Shown in pieces: positions 6,678 through 14,738 of a stretch of 34,372 bases of DNA. A program made the position numbers and the translations under genes. Position 1 is the stretch's first letter. Each line of letters begins with the position of its first letter. Origin of the DNA: Clostridiales bacterium (GTDB lineage: Bacteria; Bacillota; Clostridia; Saccharofermentanales; Saccharofermentanaceae); the NCBI GenBank assembly GCA_017509245.1, contig JAFWQC010000082.1, positions 1 to 34,372 on the forward strand, read 5' to 3'. The notes under the pieces are model-generated. The model saw nothing but the letters and a program-made list of their open reading frames with translations. It ran no database searches and was not told the origin of the DNA.

Positions 6678-9584
6678 TTATTTCTTCACTTTTACGGATC
6701 TTCCGGAATTAGACTTCTTAAAGATCTTCTTGTATGCCTTAACCTTGGCCTTCTTTACCTTCACGGTCTTGATCTTGGAACCCTTAAGGGACTTTTTCAC
6801 TCCGGCCTTTGTCAGCCTGATGGTATTCTTTATCTTGATCGTCTTAAGCTTCTTGTCTTTCTTGAACGTATAAGCCCCGATCGTCTTAAGGTTGGGGGAA
6901 GTTATGTTTAAGGACTTCAGTTTCGGACAATTGGCAAATGCGTATGCGCAGATTACCTCAAGTCTTCCGCCTCCATAAACTTTCGCAAGGTTCTTACATC
7001 CGTAGAAAGCATAACTTTCTATAACCTTAATATTTGGGCCTATTGTAAGCGTCTTTATCACAGCATTATTGCAGAAAGCCTTGGTTCCTAACCTGTTGAC
7101 AACATAGGTATATTCATTTACCGCGACAGTGCCAGGAACAGATACCGCGGATGTTTTAACCGCAACACCGATGAGAGTTACGGTTCCTGTTCCGTCAGTA
7201 GCAGGATTGGTAACCTTGTATATGAAGTTGCCAACTGTTACTTCCTCACCAATCACAGGTGCATTCTTTCTCGGGATGATGATATCAACATCCTTGAGTT
7301 CAGTCTTGCCTTCAGGATCGGCGAACTTCTTTCCGCAGTTCTTTCTCTGGCAGACATAGTACTCAATGTTGCCGTCTTCTTTATCTGTAGGTTCCTTTGC
7401 AGGAACATGCTTGAGATCATGTCCGAGAGCATCCAGCACCGTATCATTGGCTGATATTTCGGTTTTGCCTGCAGCGTCACTGTACAGTTTTCCGCACACA
7501 GAGCATTTCCAGTATTTTATGTGACCTTTCTCAGTACACGTCGGATCAACCGCAGCGTACGCAGTCATTTTGTGTTCATAGTGAGACATAGTTGAACCGA
7601 AATCAGTCGGTCCTGAAGGAGTCCATGAAGGCTTTGTCTCACCCTTTTTGAGCGGAATGCAGGCAACTGAGATAGTAGTGTCCTTGGTTTTCGTCAGATG
7701 GATCGCAAGCTTTCTGTATGCGCTGTTATCACTCTGACCGGATACTGCAGGAGTCGTAGGAAGAGATTCAGCTTTCATCTGAGTAAACTTGCCGCCATCG
7801 CTCAATATTCCTACCCACAATTTGTCTGATCCGGAAGTTACGACAGCACTCCTTCCGTCGGAAGCAATACTGATCGACCCTGTTGTGTGGGCAAACCAGT
7901 ATATCTCGCCCGCGCTGTTCAGTGAGATCTCATCTTGGACGACGACACAGTTCTTATCTTTATTCATCTTAAGGCCGCGGACAACTCTTTTAGCACCGCT
8001 TGCCTTGTAAGCTGCGGTCAGGTCTGTGACTGCATACGCCTCTTTCCCTGACTGGAAAGCGGTTATCAGACATGTGACACCGTCACTCTGGTCAAGCTTA
8101 TCAGAAGGATTTATGACAAGCGTATTGTGACCTTCAGCCCTGATACGGTAAGCATTCTGGCGGTTCTTAAGTTCATAATTCTCATTACCGAGGTCCGTGA
8201 AGAATCTTTGCCCGTTTGATTCAACATAGAATGAACCCAGGTCAAAGTGGCCGTGATACAAGAGATTGTTTTCGCCGGCGTGAAGCGCGGTAACGAGCCC
8301 GCTCACATCCCAAGTGTTTCTGAAGCTCGCGTTGGAAAAACCTTTGCCGCCCCAGTCATTGGGACTGGATTCCTCTGTACCCGTATTTAGACTCTCATCG
8401 ATCCACAGGACATCAAGATAACTAAAATCAAATTTTTCTTCAGCAAGCTTGCTCAGGCGGACGTCAGCTATATTGCGTGATTTGAAAAGTTCGCCAAGCC
8501 AGAGGAAAACCGTCCAGCGTGTGTCGCGTGCATCGCCGTCATCGCCGAAACTGAACGAATTCGGCTTGTTTGAACTCATACAGCGGACAAAATCAACGGA
8601 TTTGCGGATTCCGTTATGGTTTGTGAGGCCGTAATCAGTTCCCGTAGTGCTCTTCAATGAGGAATTGATCAATCCAAGATAATAGGTGGCATAATCCCAA
8701 TAACCCAATCCTTCTATGAATGATCCGTCTGTACTGTTGTATCCTGCACGGACGGCCGAATAAGCTTTCTTATAGCCGTAGTCGAGAACCTGGGAAGAAA
8801 TGCTTTTAGCATCAGATTCATCACCGATGGCAAGGGCTGCCAGATTCGTTCCGCCGATACAGACGAACTGCCAGTTATCTCCTACATTGCTTTCATACCA
8901 GACATATGAACGTCTGTTGCCGTCACCTCTGTCACCACGTACTTCGTTAAATTTGACCTCGCCTTTATAGTCCTTCATGACCTGCGTAAGGCCTTTTTCG
9001 ATCATGGCCTGACGCAGAAATGCTCTCTGATCGTCATTCATCCAGTTATAGAGCCAGTCGTAACCAAGCGCGAATGCAGTGCACATTTCGCCGCAATCAA
9101 GGAAATGATAAGGATTCCAATCCTGGAATTTGGCAGCCGCTTCAAGCTCTTTATATGCACGCTTGGCATATTCCTCATCACCAAAGATGTTGTATGCCAA
9201 AGCAAGATCGGCAACGCGCCTTTGAATGCTCTTCGACGTTTCAAGGATCCTGAGGCCGCCAACGAGTTCATATTTATTTACTGCTAAGTTTAATTTACTG
9301 TCCGCTTCCTCTTTGAGTTTCGCGAGAAGTCTACCCGTTGTTGTACTCTTTCCAACCTGTTTTTTCAGTTTGGTGAACCTGTCGTTGGTCATGATCAGCC
9401 TCGGATGAGATTTCTCTCCGTGCTTTTTGATCATATCGCTGATAACGTGAGAACCATCGGTAAAAGAACCGTAAGTATTCGCTCTTGCAGTATCCGTCTT
9501 AACGGGGGTTGCAAAAGCCGTACAGGGAATCATGCCGATCACCATGACCAACACGATCAGAACGCTTAGAAGACGTTTCCTCAT
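6678..9584 (-). CDS. Secreted heparinase II/III-like polysaccharide lyase fused to BspA-type leucine-rich repeats
   Basis: A 968-residue exported enzyme-like protein. Residues 1-25 are a signal peptide (cleavage near TAFA). Residues about 60-380 form an alpha-helical toroid as in heparinase II/III and alginate lyases (HPRLIMTNDRF, then EGLGYWDYATYYLG near 291-304). Residues about 415-650 form the beta-sandwich, containing the family hallmark HGHFDLGSF (444-452) and EGHNT (484-488). Two Cys-pair modules follow, KYWKCSVCG near 690 and a CQRKNCG variant near 745, a motif common in clostridial surface proteins. LRR_5-type repeats occupy about 830-915, and the tail is very lysine-rich. Such lyases cleave uronic-acid polysaccharides by beta-elimination; the actual glycan is unknown. 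The LRR and lysine-rich end probably attach it to the cell surface. Confidence 0.85.
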   Translation of the reverse strand: MRKRLLSVLIVLVMVIGMIPCTAFATPVKTDTARANTYGSFTDGSHVISDMIKKHGEKSHPRLIMTNDRFTKLKKQVGKSTTTGRLLAKLKEEADSKLNLAVNKYELVGGLRILETSKSIQRRVADLALAYNIFGDEEYAKRAYKELEAAAKFQDWNPYHFLDCGEMCTAFALGYDWLYNWMNDDQRAFLRQAMIEKGLTQVMKDYKGEVKFNEVRGDRGDGNRRSYVWYESNVGDNWQFVCIGGTNLAALAIGDESDAKSISSQVLDYGYKKAYSAVRAGYNSTDGSFIEGLGYWDYATYYLGLINSSLKSTTGTDYGLTNHNGIRKSVDFVRCMSSNKPNSFSFGDDGDARDTRWTVFLWLGELFKSRNIADVRLSKLAEEKFDFSYLDVLWIDESLNTGTEESSPNDWGGKGFSNASFRNTWDVSGLVTALHAGENNLLYHGHFDLGSFYVESNGQRFFTDLGNENYELKNRQNAYRIRAEGHNTLVINPSDKLDQSDGVTCLITAFQSGKEAYAVTDLTAAYKASGAKRVVRGLKMNKDKNCVVVQDEISLNSAGEIYWFAHTTGSISIASDGRSAVVTSGSDKLWVGILSDGGKFTQMKAESLPTTPAVSGQSDNSAYRKLAIHLTKTKDTTISVACIPLKKGETKPSWTPSGPTDFGSTMSHYEHKMTAYAAVDPTCTEKGHIKYWKCSVCGKLYSDAAGKTEISANDTVLDALGHDLKHVPAKEPTDKEDGNIEYYVCQRKNCGKKFADPEGKTELKDVDIIIPRKNAPVIGEEVTVGNFIYKVTNPATDGTGTVTLIGVAVKTSAVSVPGTVAVNEYTYVVNRLGTKAFCNNAVIKTLTIGPNIKVIESYAFYGCKNLAKVYGGGRLEVICAYAFANCPKLKSLNITSPNLKTIGAYTFKKDKKLKTIKIKNTIRLTKAGVKKSLKGSKIKTVKVKKAKVKAYKKIFKKSNSGRSVKVKK

Positions 9585-9616
9585 AGAATTATTTCCTATT
9601 CTGCACCCGGCTTTAG

Positions 9617-9647
9617 ATTATAGCAGATGCGGAGGGCGTTATGTAAA
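9617..9647 (-). promoter_or_regulatory. Extended -10 promoter for the heparinase-like gene
   Basis: TGCTATAAT (extended -10; TATAAT at 9617-9622) lies 32 bases before the start at 9584. A TTTACA box (9642-9647, five of six to consensus) lies 19 bases upstream, slightly far, which the extended -10 could offset. Confidence 0.6.
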
Positions 9648-9667
9648 TAACTGTTCGTCTATAAAAA

Positions 9668-9705
9668 ATACTGCCCGGGAGTTTTTGCATACTCTCAGGC
9701 AGTAT
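9668..9705 (-). terminator. Rho-independent terminator after the BspA-like gene
   Basis: Inverted repeat with arms ATACTGCC and GGCAGTAT at the base, one mismatch, then a further six pairs, and a loop of about nine bases. Reading leftward it is followed by TTTTTTAT. It starts 29 bases past the stop at 9735. Confidence 0.85.
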
Positions 9706-9734
9706 CATTTAGTTTTAAGTTGTAAGAGCTTAAA

Positions 9735-11633
9735 TTACTTGACTTTGATGGTAACGGTAACAGTCTTCCAGCCAGATGCCTTGTACGTGGCATTACCGGT
9801 AGACATTATCTTTACCTTGATCTTGTAAGTTCCCTTCTTTGTCTTCTTGGCAACGGTGATGTTTCCGTTAAGCTTGTTTACGGTGATCTTCTTGTTGCCG
9901 GAAACCTTAACGGCATTGAGTACGGTTCCTGCAGGCGTAACTTTGTACGCACTGCCTGCTGACAACGTAATTGCCTTTTTCTTAACCTTCTTGGCTTTAA
10001 CCTTTACTTTCTTGCCGCTGACAACAAATGGATTATCTTTCAGCCAGACAAAATTCAGTTTATTGAAATCAACAAAAACGTTAACAAAGTCATCATGCTC
10101 CATAGATTCACTCAGGGCTTTATCCATGTAGACATCCTTAAGGCTTTCCATCTGTCCGAATGCTTGACGGCCTAATTTAGTAACACTGCTGGGAATCACA
10201 ATGCTTTCAACTTTGGGACAAAACCAAAAAGCATCTGCCTGGATTTCTTTTACTCCATAACCTAAGGTGATCTTCTTAAGATTAGGACACTTCTCAAACG
10301 CTCTTTGATGGATCGTTTCTACACTGCCCGGTATAACTACTTCAGACAGAAAAGGAAGACTTGAAAAAGCTGCGTGTCCAATTTCTTTAACTCCATAGCA
10401 GAACGTAATCTTTTCAAGGTATGTACAACCTCTAAAAGCACCTGTCCCCATCGATTTCACACCGCTGCCGATCGTAACGCTGAAAAGGTGTGTGCATCCT
10501 TCAAAGACAGAATCACTAATGTAGGTTACGCTGTTGGGGATCGTAACATCCGTAAGGCATGTACATCCGGAGAATGCCAAGCCATATAATTCAGTTACGT
10601 TCTTACCCCAATTAATAAATCTAAGCCTCGTGCATCCGTAAAAAGCACCTGAACCGATGATCTTAACAGAGTTAGGAATCGTTATGGTCTTAAGTGAAGT
10701 ACACTCCTGGAACATACTGTCATCGATTAAGGTAATGCCATTGCCAAGAGTAACGTCTTGCAGATCATTACAACGCATAAAGGCACCGTCGTTGACTTCG
10801 GTTACGGAATTGGGGATAACGACATTATCTAATTTCTCGCATTCAGAGAATGCACATTTACCGATAGTTGTCAGACCAGATGAAAGCGAAACTGATTTAA
10901 GTTTGCCGTATCCGCTGAAGGCATAGTCACCGATTGTTGTTATGCCTTTATCAACGATGACTTTAGTTACCTTGTCTTTATTTGCATACCAGGGATAAGC
11001 ATCTGCTCCACTTTTGTTGGGCATAGCAACCTTATCTTTTGATTCTGACTTAAATATGGTGAGTTCTCCTGAAGCTTCATCAAAACCGTAAAACAGATCA
11101 TCACCAAATGGTGATATTACAGCCTTTTTAGCAGTCTTCTTATCCGTAACTGACGGACGTTCAGCTTCTTCAGGCTGCTTTTCTTTCTGTTCGGCAGTTT
11201 CATTGTTCTCTGCCTCTGAAGTTTCAGCAGGCTCTGTTTCACTTTCTTCTGAAGACTCTGCGGGTTCTGTCTTGGCAGGCTCAGCGGGTTCTGCGGCCTT
11301 AGTCTCTGCAGTTTCCTTTTCCTCCGGCTTAGAAGGAGCAGTTTCCTTTGTTTCAGCCGTCTCTTTGGTCTCAGTTTCAGAAGGCTCTGTTTCTTTTGTC
11401 TCTACAGGCTTTTTCTCTTCTGTCTCTTTTACCTCTGCAGGCTTCTTTTCTTCTTTTTTATCAGTTTCCTTTGCAGCAGGCTTTTTAGTCTCTTTTTCTT
11501 TAGGTTCGGCAGTTTCAACCACACTTGTCTCTTCAGGCGTGTTCTCTGTCTCATCAGCCAAAACCACAGCAGACGTCATTCCCATGGTCATTGCCATGGC
11601 AACAATACCTGCCAACATACGTTTAACTTTCAT
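9735..11633 (-). CDS. BspA-like leucine-rich repeat surface protein with acidic stalk
   Basis: A 632-residue exported protein. The signal peptide ends at VVLA (about residue 26). Residues about 28-165 are a low-complexity stalk of Glu, Thr, Lys and Pro with loose repeats such as ETKETAE and EEKKPAE, probably extended through the cell wall. About 190-530 is a run of LRR_5/BspA-type repeats of about 23 residues (IPNSVTEVNDGAFMRCNDLQ and similar), usually involved in adhesion or ligand binding. The C-terminus (about 540-632) is a lysine-rich beta-domain (KKVKVKAKKVKKKAITL, then GTYKIKVKIMSTGNATYKAS), shared in style with many clostridial surface proteins. No LPXTG motif is present, so anchoring must be by another route, perhaps by charge. 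GGAGG sits six bases before the ATG. Confidence 0.88.
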   Translation of the reverse strand: MKVKRMLAGIVAMAMTMGMTSAVVLADETENTPEETSVVETAEPKEKETKKPAAKETDKKEEKKPAEVKETEEKKPVETKETEPSETETKETAETKETAPSKPEEKETAETKAAEPAEPAKTEPAESSEESETEPAETSEAENNETAEQKEKQPEEAERPSVTDKKTAKKAVISPFGDDLFYGFDEASGELTIFKSESKDKVAMPNKSGADAYPWYANKDKVTKVIVDKGITTIGDYAFSGYGKLKSVSLSSGLTTIGKCAFSECEKLDNVVIPNSVTEVNDGAFMRCNDLQDVTLGNGITLIDDSMFQECTSLKTITIPNSVKIIGSGAFYGCTRLRFINWGKNVTELYGLAFSGCTCLTDVTIPNSVTYISDSVFEGCTHLFSVTIGSGVKSMGTGAFRGCTYLEKITFCYGVKEIGHAAFSSLPFLSEVVIPGSVETIHQRAFEKCPNLKKITLGYGVKEIQADAFWFCPKVESIVIPSSVTKLGRQAFGQMESLKDVYMDKALSESMEHDDFVNVFVDFNKLNFVWLKDNPFVVSGKKVKVKAKKVKKKAITLSAGSAYKVTPAGTVLNAVKVSGNKKITVNKLNGNITVAKKTKKGTYKIKVKIMSTGNATYKASGWKTVTVTIKVK

Positions 11634-11672
11634 GTAGGGCCTCCGTCACACAGTGTTTTATCAAACTAATAG

Positions 11673-11701
11673 AGTATAAGCCTATATTAAAAGAAAGACA
11701 A
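11673..11701 (-). promoter_or_regulatory. Sigma-A promoter for the BspA-like gene
   Basis: TTGTCT (11696-11701, four of six), a 17-base spacer and TATACT (11673-11678, five of six), 40 bases before the start at 11633. The -35 box lies inside the descending arm of the terminator of the preceding gene. Confidence 0.6.
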
Positions 11702-11724
11702 AGCCTTTTGATCAATTGTCTTTC
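11693..11724 (-). terminator. Hairpin terminator overlapping the end of the DGHH-motif gene
   Basis: GAAAGACAA (11693-11701) pairs with TTGTCTTTC (11716-11724) over nine bases with a 14-base loop. Leftward it is followed by TTTTAATA. The stem includes the last codons of the gene ending at 11712. Confidence 0.55.
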
Positions 11725-13022
11725 CAGTATGAATTAACCAGATGCCAGTTCTCATCTTGTTCATCGTGGTTAAGATAGAAATCGACAAAAAGCTGTTCGG
11801 TTTCGTCACTCCGGCACTTCAGCAGATATTGCAGAGCCGTACGCACGCGGCCGTGTCTCATCCGGCCATCGCCTTTCCTGACTATGGAACTTGCAAGATT
11901 ATAGGCCTCATCACGGTCCGTTGCCGCCAGATAATGAATTGCCGCTTCAAGGTAAATGTCAGCATCTGAGGTGTCTTCACCGATCATGCGAAGTACTGTA
12001 TCCTGTTCGATCACAGGCAAACCGCCCTTAAAACTCTCTCCCGGATCCAGCAGTATCACTATGTCCCTTATCTTAGGATATGTTTCAGGTCCATAATGGA
12101 TCCTGGCCCCCGGCACGTAATATTTCCTGAAAGGCGGCAGTTTGTCTTTGTGGTAACGGTTATCGGTGATGTCGAGATAACGCATGCCGTCTTCTGCTTC
12201 TGTTTCAAGGCCGGCAAAGCGGACCGTTTTAATCAGTGGATTGCTCTGTCTTAAGTTCTCACCTTTTCTTACCACCTGTTCAGTATCAAACGTGCATCCA
12301 TCCGCAGGTATGAGCGTCAGACACCTCACGTATTTCCCGAAGCTTGCGGCTGCACAGGCTTTGTGATGTCCGTCAAGGAGCAGATTCATGAACCCCGAAT
12401 AATGGTATGCCAGCGCACGCGGCGTGTTATCATCTGAATTCAGCATCTGAACGTAATGATCAACACGTTCACTGTCGATCTTAGAAGGCGACTGCGTTGG
12501 ATAAAGAAATATCGGAAAGTGTTCCGTACAGCTCATATTCCAGCTGCAGTAATAGGCATCGCAGACTGCTTCATAGTGCCTGAGTTCACTTGAAACATCA
12601 TAGAAAAAGTTTCCTTCTCCGTCAGACGGAAGGCAGATGGTATCGGCAAGAACATAGTATCCGTCGCTCAAAAGCCCTAAGAGCGGCTTTATCTTCTCCG
12701 CAGAATCCGTTATGCTCACAAACTCTGAGTTCATGCTCTCTCTTGCGGCTTTAAGTTCAGGGCAGTCAACATTTTCAAGGCCGTATCCTGCCGCGAGCAT
12801 GCCTTTACAGGTCGGGCAATCCGGGATCACGCTCTGTACGATCGGTTTTCCGTTTATCTGCATTTGGGAAAAACACTCGTATTCTTCATTCTCGGGAGCA
12901 TATTTTTCGCAGATGGTACCCTTACCGTTCCTTACCGAGAACATGACGGCAGAACTGCACCACCAGTTATCCGCCGTATTTATCTCCTTTATGAGCTTTA
13001 CTGTGGTATTACCCCAAAACAT
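11712..13022 (-). CDS. Hypothetical protein with a ParB/sulfiredoxin-like DGHHKA motif
   Basis: A 436-residue protein without signal or membrane span. The most striking feature is LLLDGHHKACAAASFG at about residues 214-229, which resembles the DGHHR box of the ParB/sulfiredoxin fold, where it takes part in nucleotide binding or phosphate chemistry. It follows a helix-rich part and precedes VRCLTLIP, the strand expected after that box. The N-terminal half is cysteine-rich with a PDCPTCKG pair. The C-terminal 80 residues look like HEAT-type helices (DADIYLEAAIHYLAATDRDE). The start at 13022 is set by AAGGAAATAAGC before that ATG. It may be cotranscribed with the zinc-ribbon gene upstream, 47 bases away. 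The activity is unproven; it may be only a fold resemblance. Confidence 0.6.
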   Translation of the reverse strand: MFWGNTTVKLIKEINTADNWWCSSAVMFSVRNGKGTICEKYAPENEEYECFSQMQINGKPIVQSVIPDCPTCKGMLAAGYGLENVDCPELKAARESMNSEFVSITDSAEKIKPLLGLLSDGYYVLADTICLPSDGEGNFFYDVSSELRHYEAVCDAYYCSWNMSCTEHFPIFLYPTQSPSKIDSERVDHYVQMLNSDDNTPRALAYHYSGFMNLLLDGHHKACAAASFGKYVRCLTLIPADGCTFDTEQVVRKGENLRQSNPLIKTVRFAGLETEAEDGMRYLDITDNRYHKDKLPPFRKYYVPGARIHYGPETYPKIRDIVILLDPGESFKGGLPVIEQDTVLRMIGEDTSDADIYLEAAIHYLAATDRDEAYNLASSIVRKGDGRMRHGRVRTALQYLLKCRSDETEQLFVDFYLNHDEQDENWHLVNSYWKDN

Positions 13023-13069
13023 GCTTATTTCCTTCAGTTTTATTAGTACCAAAACCTTCTAAGCTGCTG

Positions 13070-14527
13070 TTAATACAGGTCAAAAGGAAGATGTATTTCG
13101 TTTTCGTCTTCCTCATCCTCTGTTTTACCGTCTTTCAGCTCCAGACGGAAGAGATAATCATCGACCGAAAGCTTGGTTTTGTGAGTCGGATCATGATAAG
13201 TCTTCATTCCCGGTGCCTTATCAAAATCATTGGAAGCATCAACTGCCTTGTGGACCTTGGTATATGCCCGGTCGCCGATCTTTCGCATCACAGACGTCAC
13301 ACCGCTGAAAACGATCAGCAGCAGCTCAAGAAAGCAAAGTACAAGTACCAGATTATAAACAAATGGACTTGTGTTATTCGATAAAGTAATTATCATGAGC
13401 AGGATCGGCAATACTACCGCAGCAGATATCGGAATCCATCTGAAGTTGCTTCTCGTAAAGCTTACAAAGCTGTCAAACTTGTCGATGGCACTGTTTGTAG
13501 GGGCCTGTCCGCTCGCCTCCCCTGTCTGGCCGTTGACCGCAAACTGCAGGTTGCTGCCGTCAAAATCGACCGTCATGAACCATACGGGCAGAAGACAGTA
13601 CTTGATGCTCGTTTCACTCATCCATGTAAAGGTCTTCTCCGGAGAAGGCTCAAAGCTGTCATATTTCGTCGCGATTGTATCCGTCAGATCCAGTGAGATC
13701 TTATCCAGTCTCTTAATGAATCTGTCCATCATCTCGAACGGAGTCTGATCATATTTGTCAGCATAAAAACCTTGGAGATATCTATTCTCGAACTTAACCA
13801 TCTCACTGTAGTCAAAAGGTTCGATCGCTTCCATCAATTTGTTTGCGATCTTTAAAGATGCATCAAACGGGACATTTTTAACGTAGTACTTGGCAACAGC
13901 CCTTACATTAAGCTTAGATACCTTGTCCCTGCCGACTTTAGCTCCGGTTCCGTACAGATCAGTATTAACTCCGCAGTCCAAAAGCCAGAACGGTACATAG
14001 ACCGGGATCATCTTGGTAAGACGGCTCCTTGTCTTGAAGCCCCTTGGATTAAGCTTCCTGGTCTTGATCCACTGCATCAGGTTTTTCTCTGCCGTCTCCC
14101 TGTCGATCTTGAACGGCACGATGTAATCCGGCTTGAATTCTCTTGTCATTCTTCTCGTAATCAGTGCCGGAGAACCGCAGAAAGCGCACATCGTGGACAT
14201 CATGTTATCGTCAGCGATCATGACTGCACCACAGCTGTTGCACACTATCTCATGGCGCTTTTTGTCGTCATCTGACACTTCATTGTCACCGCTGTAATCG
14301 TGTTCAATGCTGAAACCGAATGAGCCTATCTTTTCGAGCGTTGACGGCTTGTAGATGTTACCGCAGCTTCGGCATACCAGTCCCTGCACCTGAGGCTGAT
14401 AGAAGATATTCGCAGCGCATGTCGGGCACTTGGCAGATTCAGCGACAAGCGGATCTCCGCCCTTCCTGGCAGGGTTCCTGCCGAACGGATCCGGATTGTC
14501 TGAATTAAAAGGTCTTGCTGTCCACAT
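13070..14527 (-). CDS. Double zinc-ribbon membrane protein (TFIIB-type zinc ribbon family)
   Basis: A 485-residue protein with two N-terminal zinc ribbons: Cys 34/37 with 52/55, and Cys 96/99 with 114/117. It continues with a conserved block, YIVPFKIDRETAEKNLMQWI, then PVYVPFWLLD, found in clostridial proteins annotated as TFIIB-type zinc ribbon-containing. Two membrane spans lie near 377-396 and 402-421, with a charged cytoplasmic tail ending in acidic residues. Members are sometimes misnamed primosomal or DNA-helicase proteins because of the zinc ribbon; nothing here supports helicase activity. Function is unknown; a membrane-associated scaffold or a protein-protein adaptor is plausible. 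The ATG is preceded by AAGGGAAATAAAC, and an extended -10 lies about 36 bases upstream. Confidence 0.75.
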   Translation of the reverse strand: MWTARPFNSDNPDPFGRNPARKGGDPLVAESAKCPTCAANIFYQPQVQGLVCRSCGNIYKPSTLEKIGSFGFSIEHDYSGDNEVSDDDKKRHEIVCNSCGAVMIADDNMMSTMCAFCGSPALITRRMTREFKPDYIVPFKIDRETAEKNLMQWIKTRKLNPRGFKTRSRLTKMIPVYVPFWLLDCGVNTDLYGTGAKVGRDKVSKLNVRAVAKYYVKNVPFDASLKIANKLMEAIEPFDYSEMVKFENRYLQGFYADKYDQTPFEMMDRFIKRLDKISLDLTDTIATKYDSFEPSPEKTFTWMSETSIKYCLLPVWFMTVDFDGSNLQFAVNGQTGEASGQAPTNSAIDKFDSFVSFTRSNFRWIPISAAVVLPILLMIITLSNNTSPFVYNLVLVLCFLELLLIVFSGVTSVMRKIGDRAYTKVHKAVDASNDFDKAPGMKTYHDPTHKTKLSVDDYLFRLELKDGKTEDEEDENEIHLPFDLY

Positions 14528-14562
14528 GTTTATTTCCCTTATCCCTTAAGAAATACAAGTGA

Positions 14563-14571
14563 ATTATAACA
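14563..14571 (-). promoter_or_regulatory. Extended -10 promoter for the double zinc-ribbon gene
   Basis: TGTTATAAT reads leftward at 14571-14563, 36 bases before the start at 14527. No clear -35 is seen, which extended -10 promoters can tolerate. It lies just beyond the decayed PPOX gene. Confidence 0.55.
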
Positions 14572-14583
14572 TGATTGTATGAA

Positions 14584-14738
14584 TCAAGATTCAACAGTAA
14601 AACTCTCAGTCTTCAGGTCACAGTAGTATCTGCCGCTTTCAGCATTGCTTTAACATTGGGGTATCCGTTTCCGTCAACCGAGCAGATGAAAGCAACGCTC
14701 TGTTTTCTTATAAAACTCTCGATCTTACTGTTATCCAT
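14584..14738 (-). pseudogene. PPOX-family (general stress protein 26-like) gene with internal deletion
   Basis: Right after the GH3 stop an ATG at 14738 begins MDNSKIESFIRKQSVAFICS and continues VDGNGYPNVKAMLK, the usual N-terminus of FMN-binding pyridoxamine-phosphate-oxidase-like proteins. The frame then runs to a TGA at 14613 after only 41 residues. In another frame the next codons read ESGRYYCDLKTESFTVES and stop at 14584. That is a good match to the usual C-terminus of the same family (a GRYY segment followed by K-S/T-E-x-F). So both ends of one gene survive, joined by a deletion of most of the middle (family members run about 130 residues) that also shifted the frame. It is probably the last, dead gene of the GH3 operon. 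No ribosome site was assessed as functional. Confidence 0.7.

Noticed and set aside
11203..11637. A 144-residue Ser/Val-rich rightward frame
   Set aside because: It is the antisense shadow of the Glu/Thr/Lys-rich stalk of the BspA-like protein; the biased codons of the stalk keep the opposite frame open. No ribosome site or promoter is seen.
13070..14527. Primosomal helicase (PriA-like) call for the zinc-ribbon protein
   Set aside because: No Walker motifs or helicase boxes are present; only zinc ribbons and two membrane spans.
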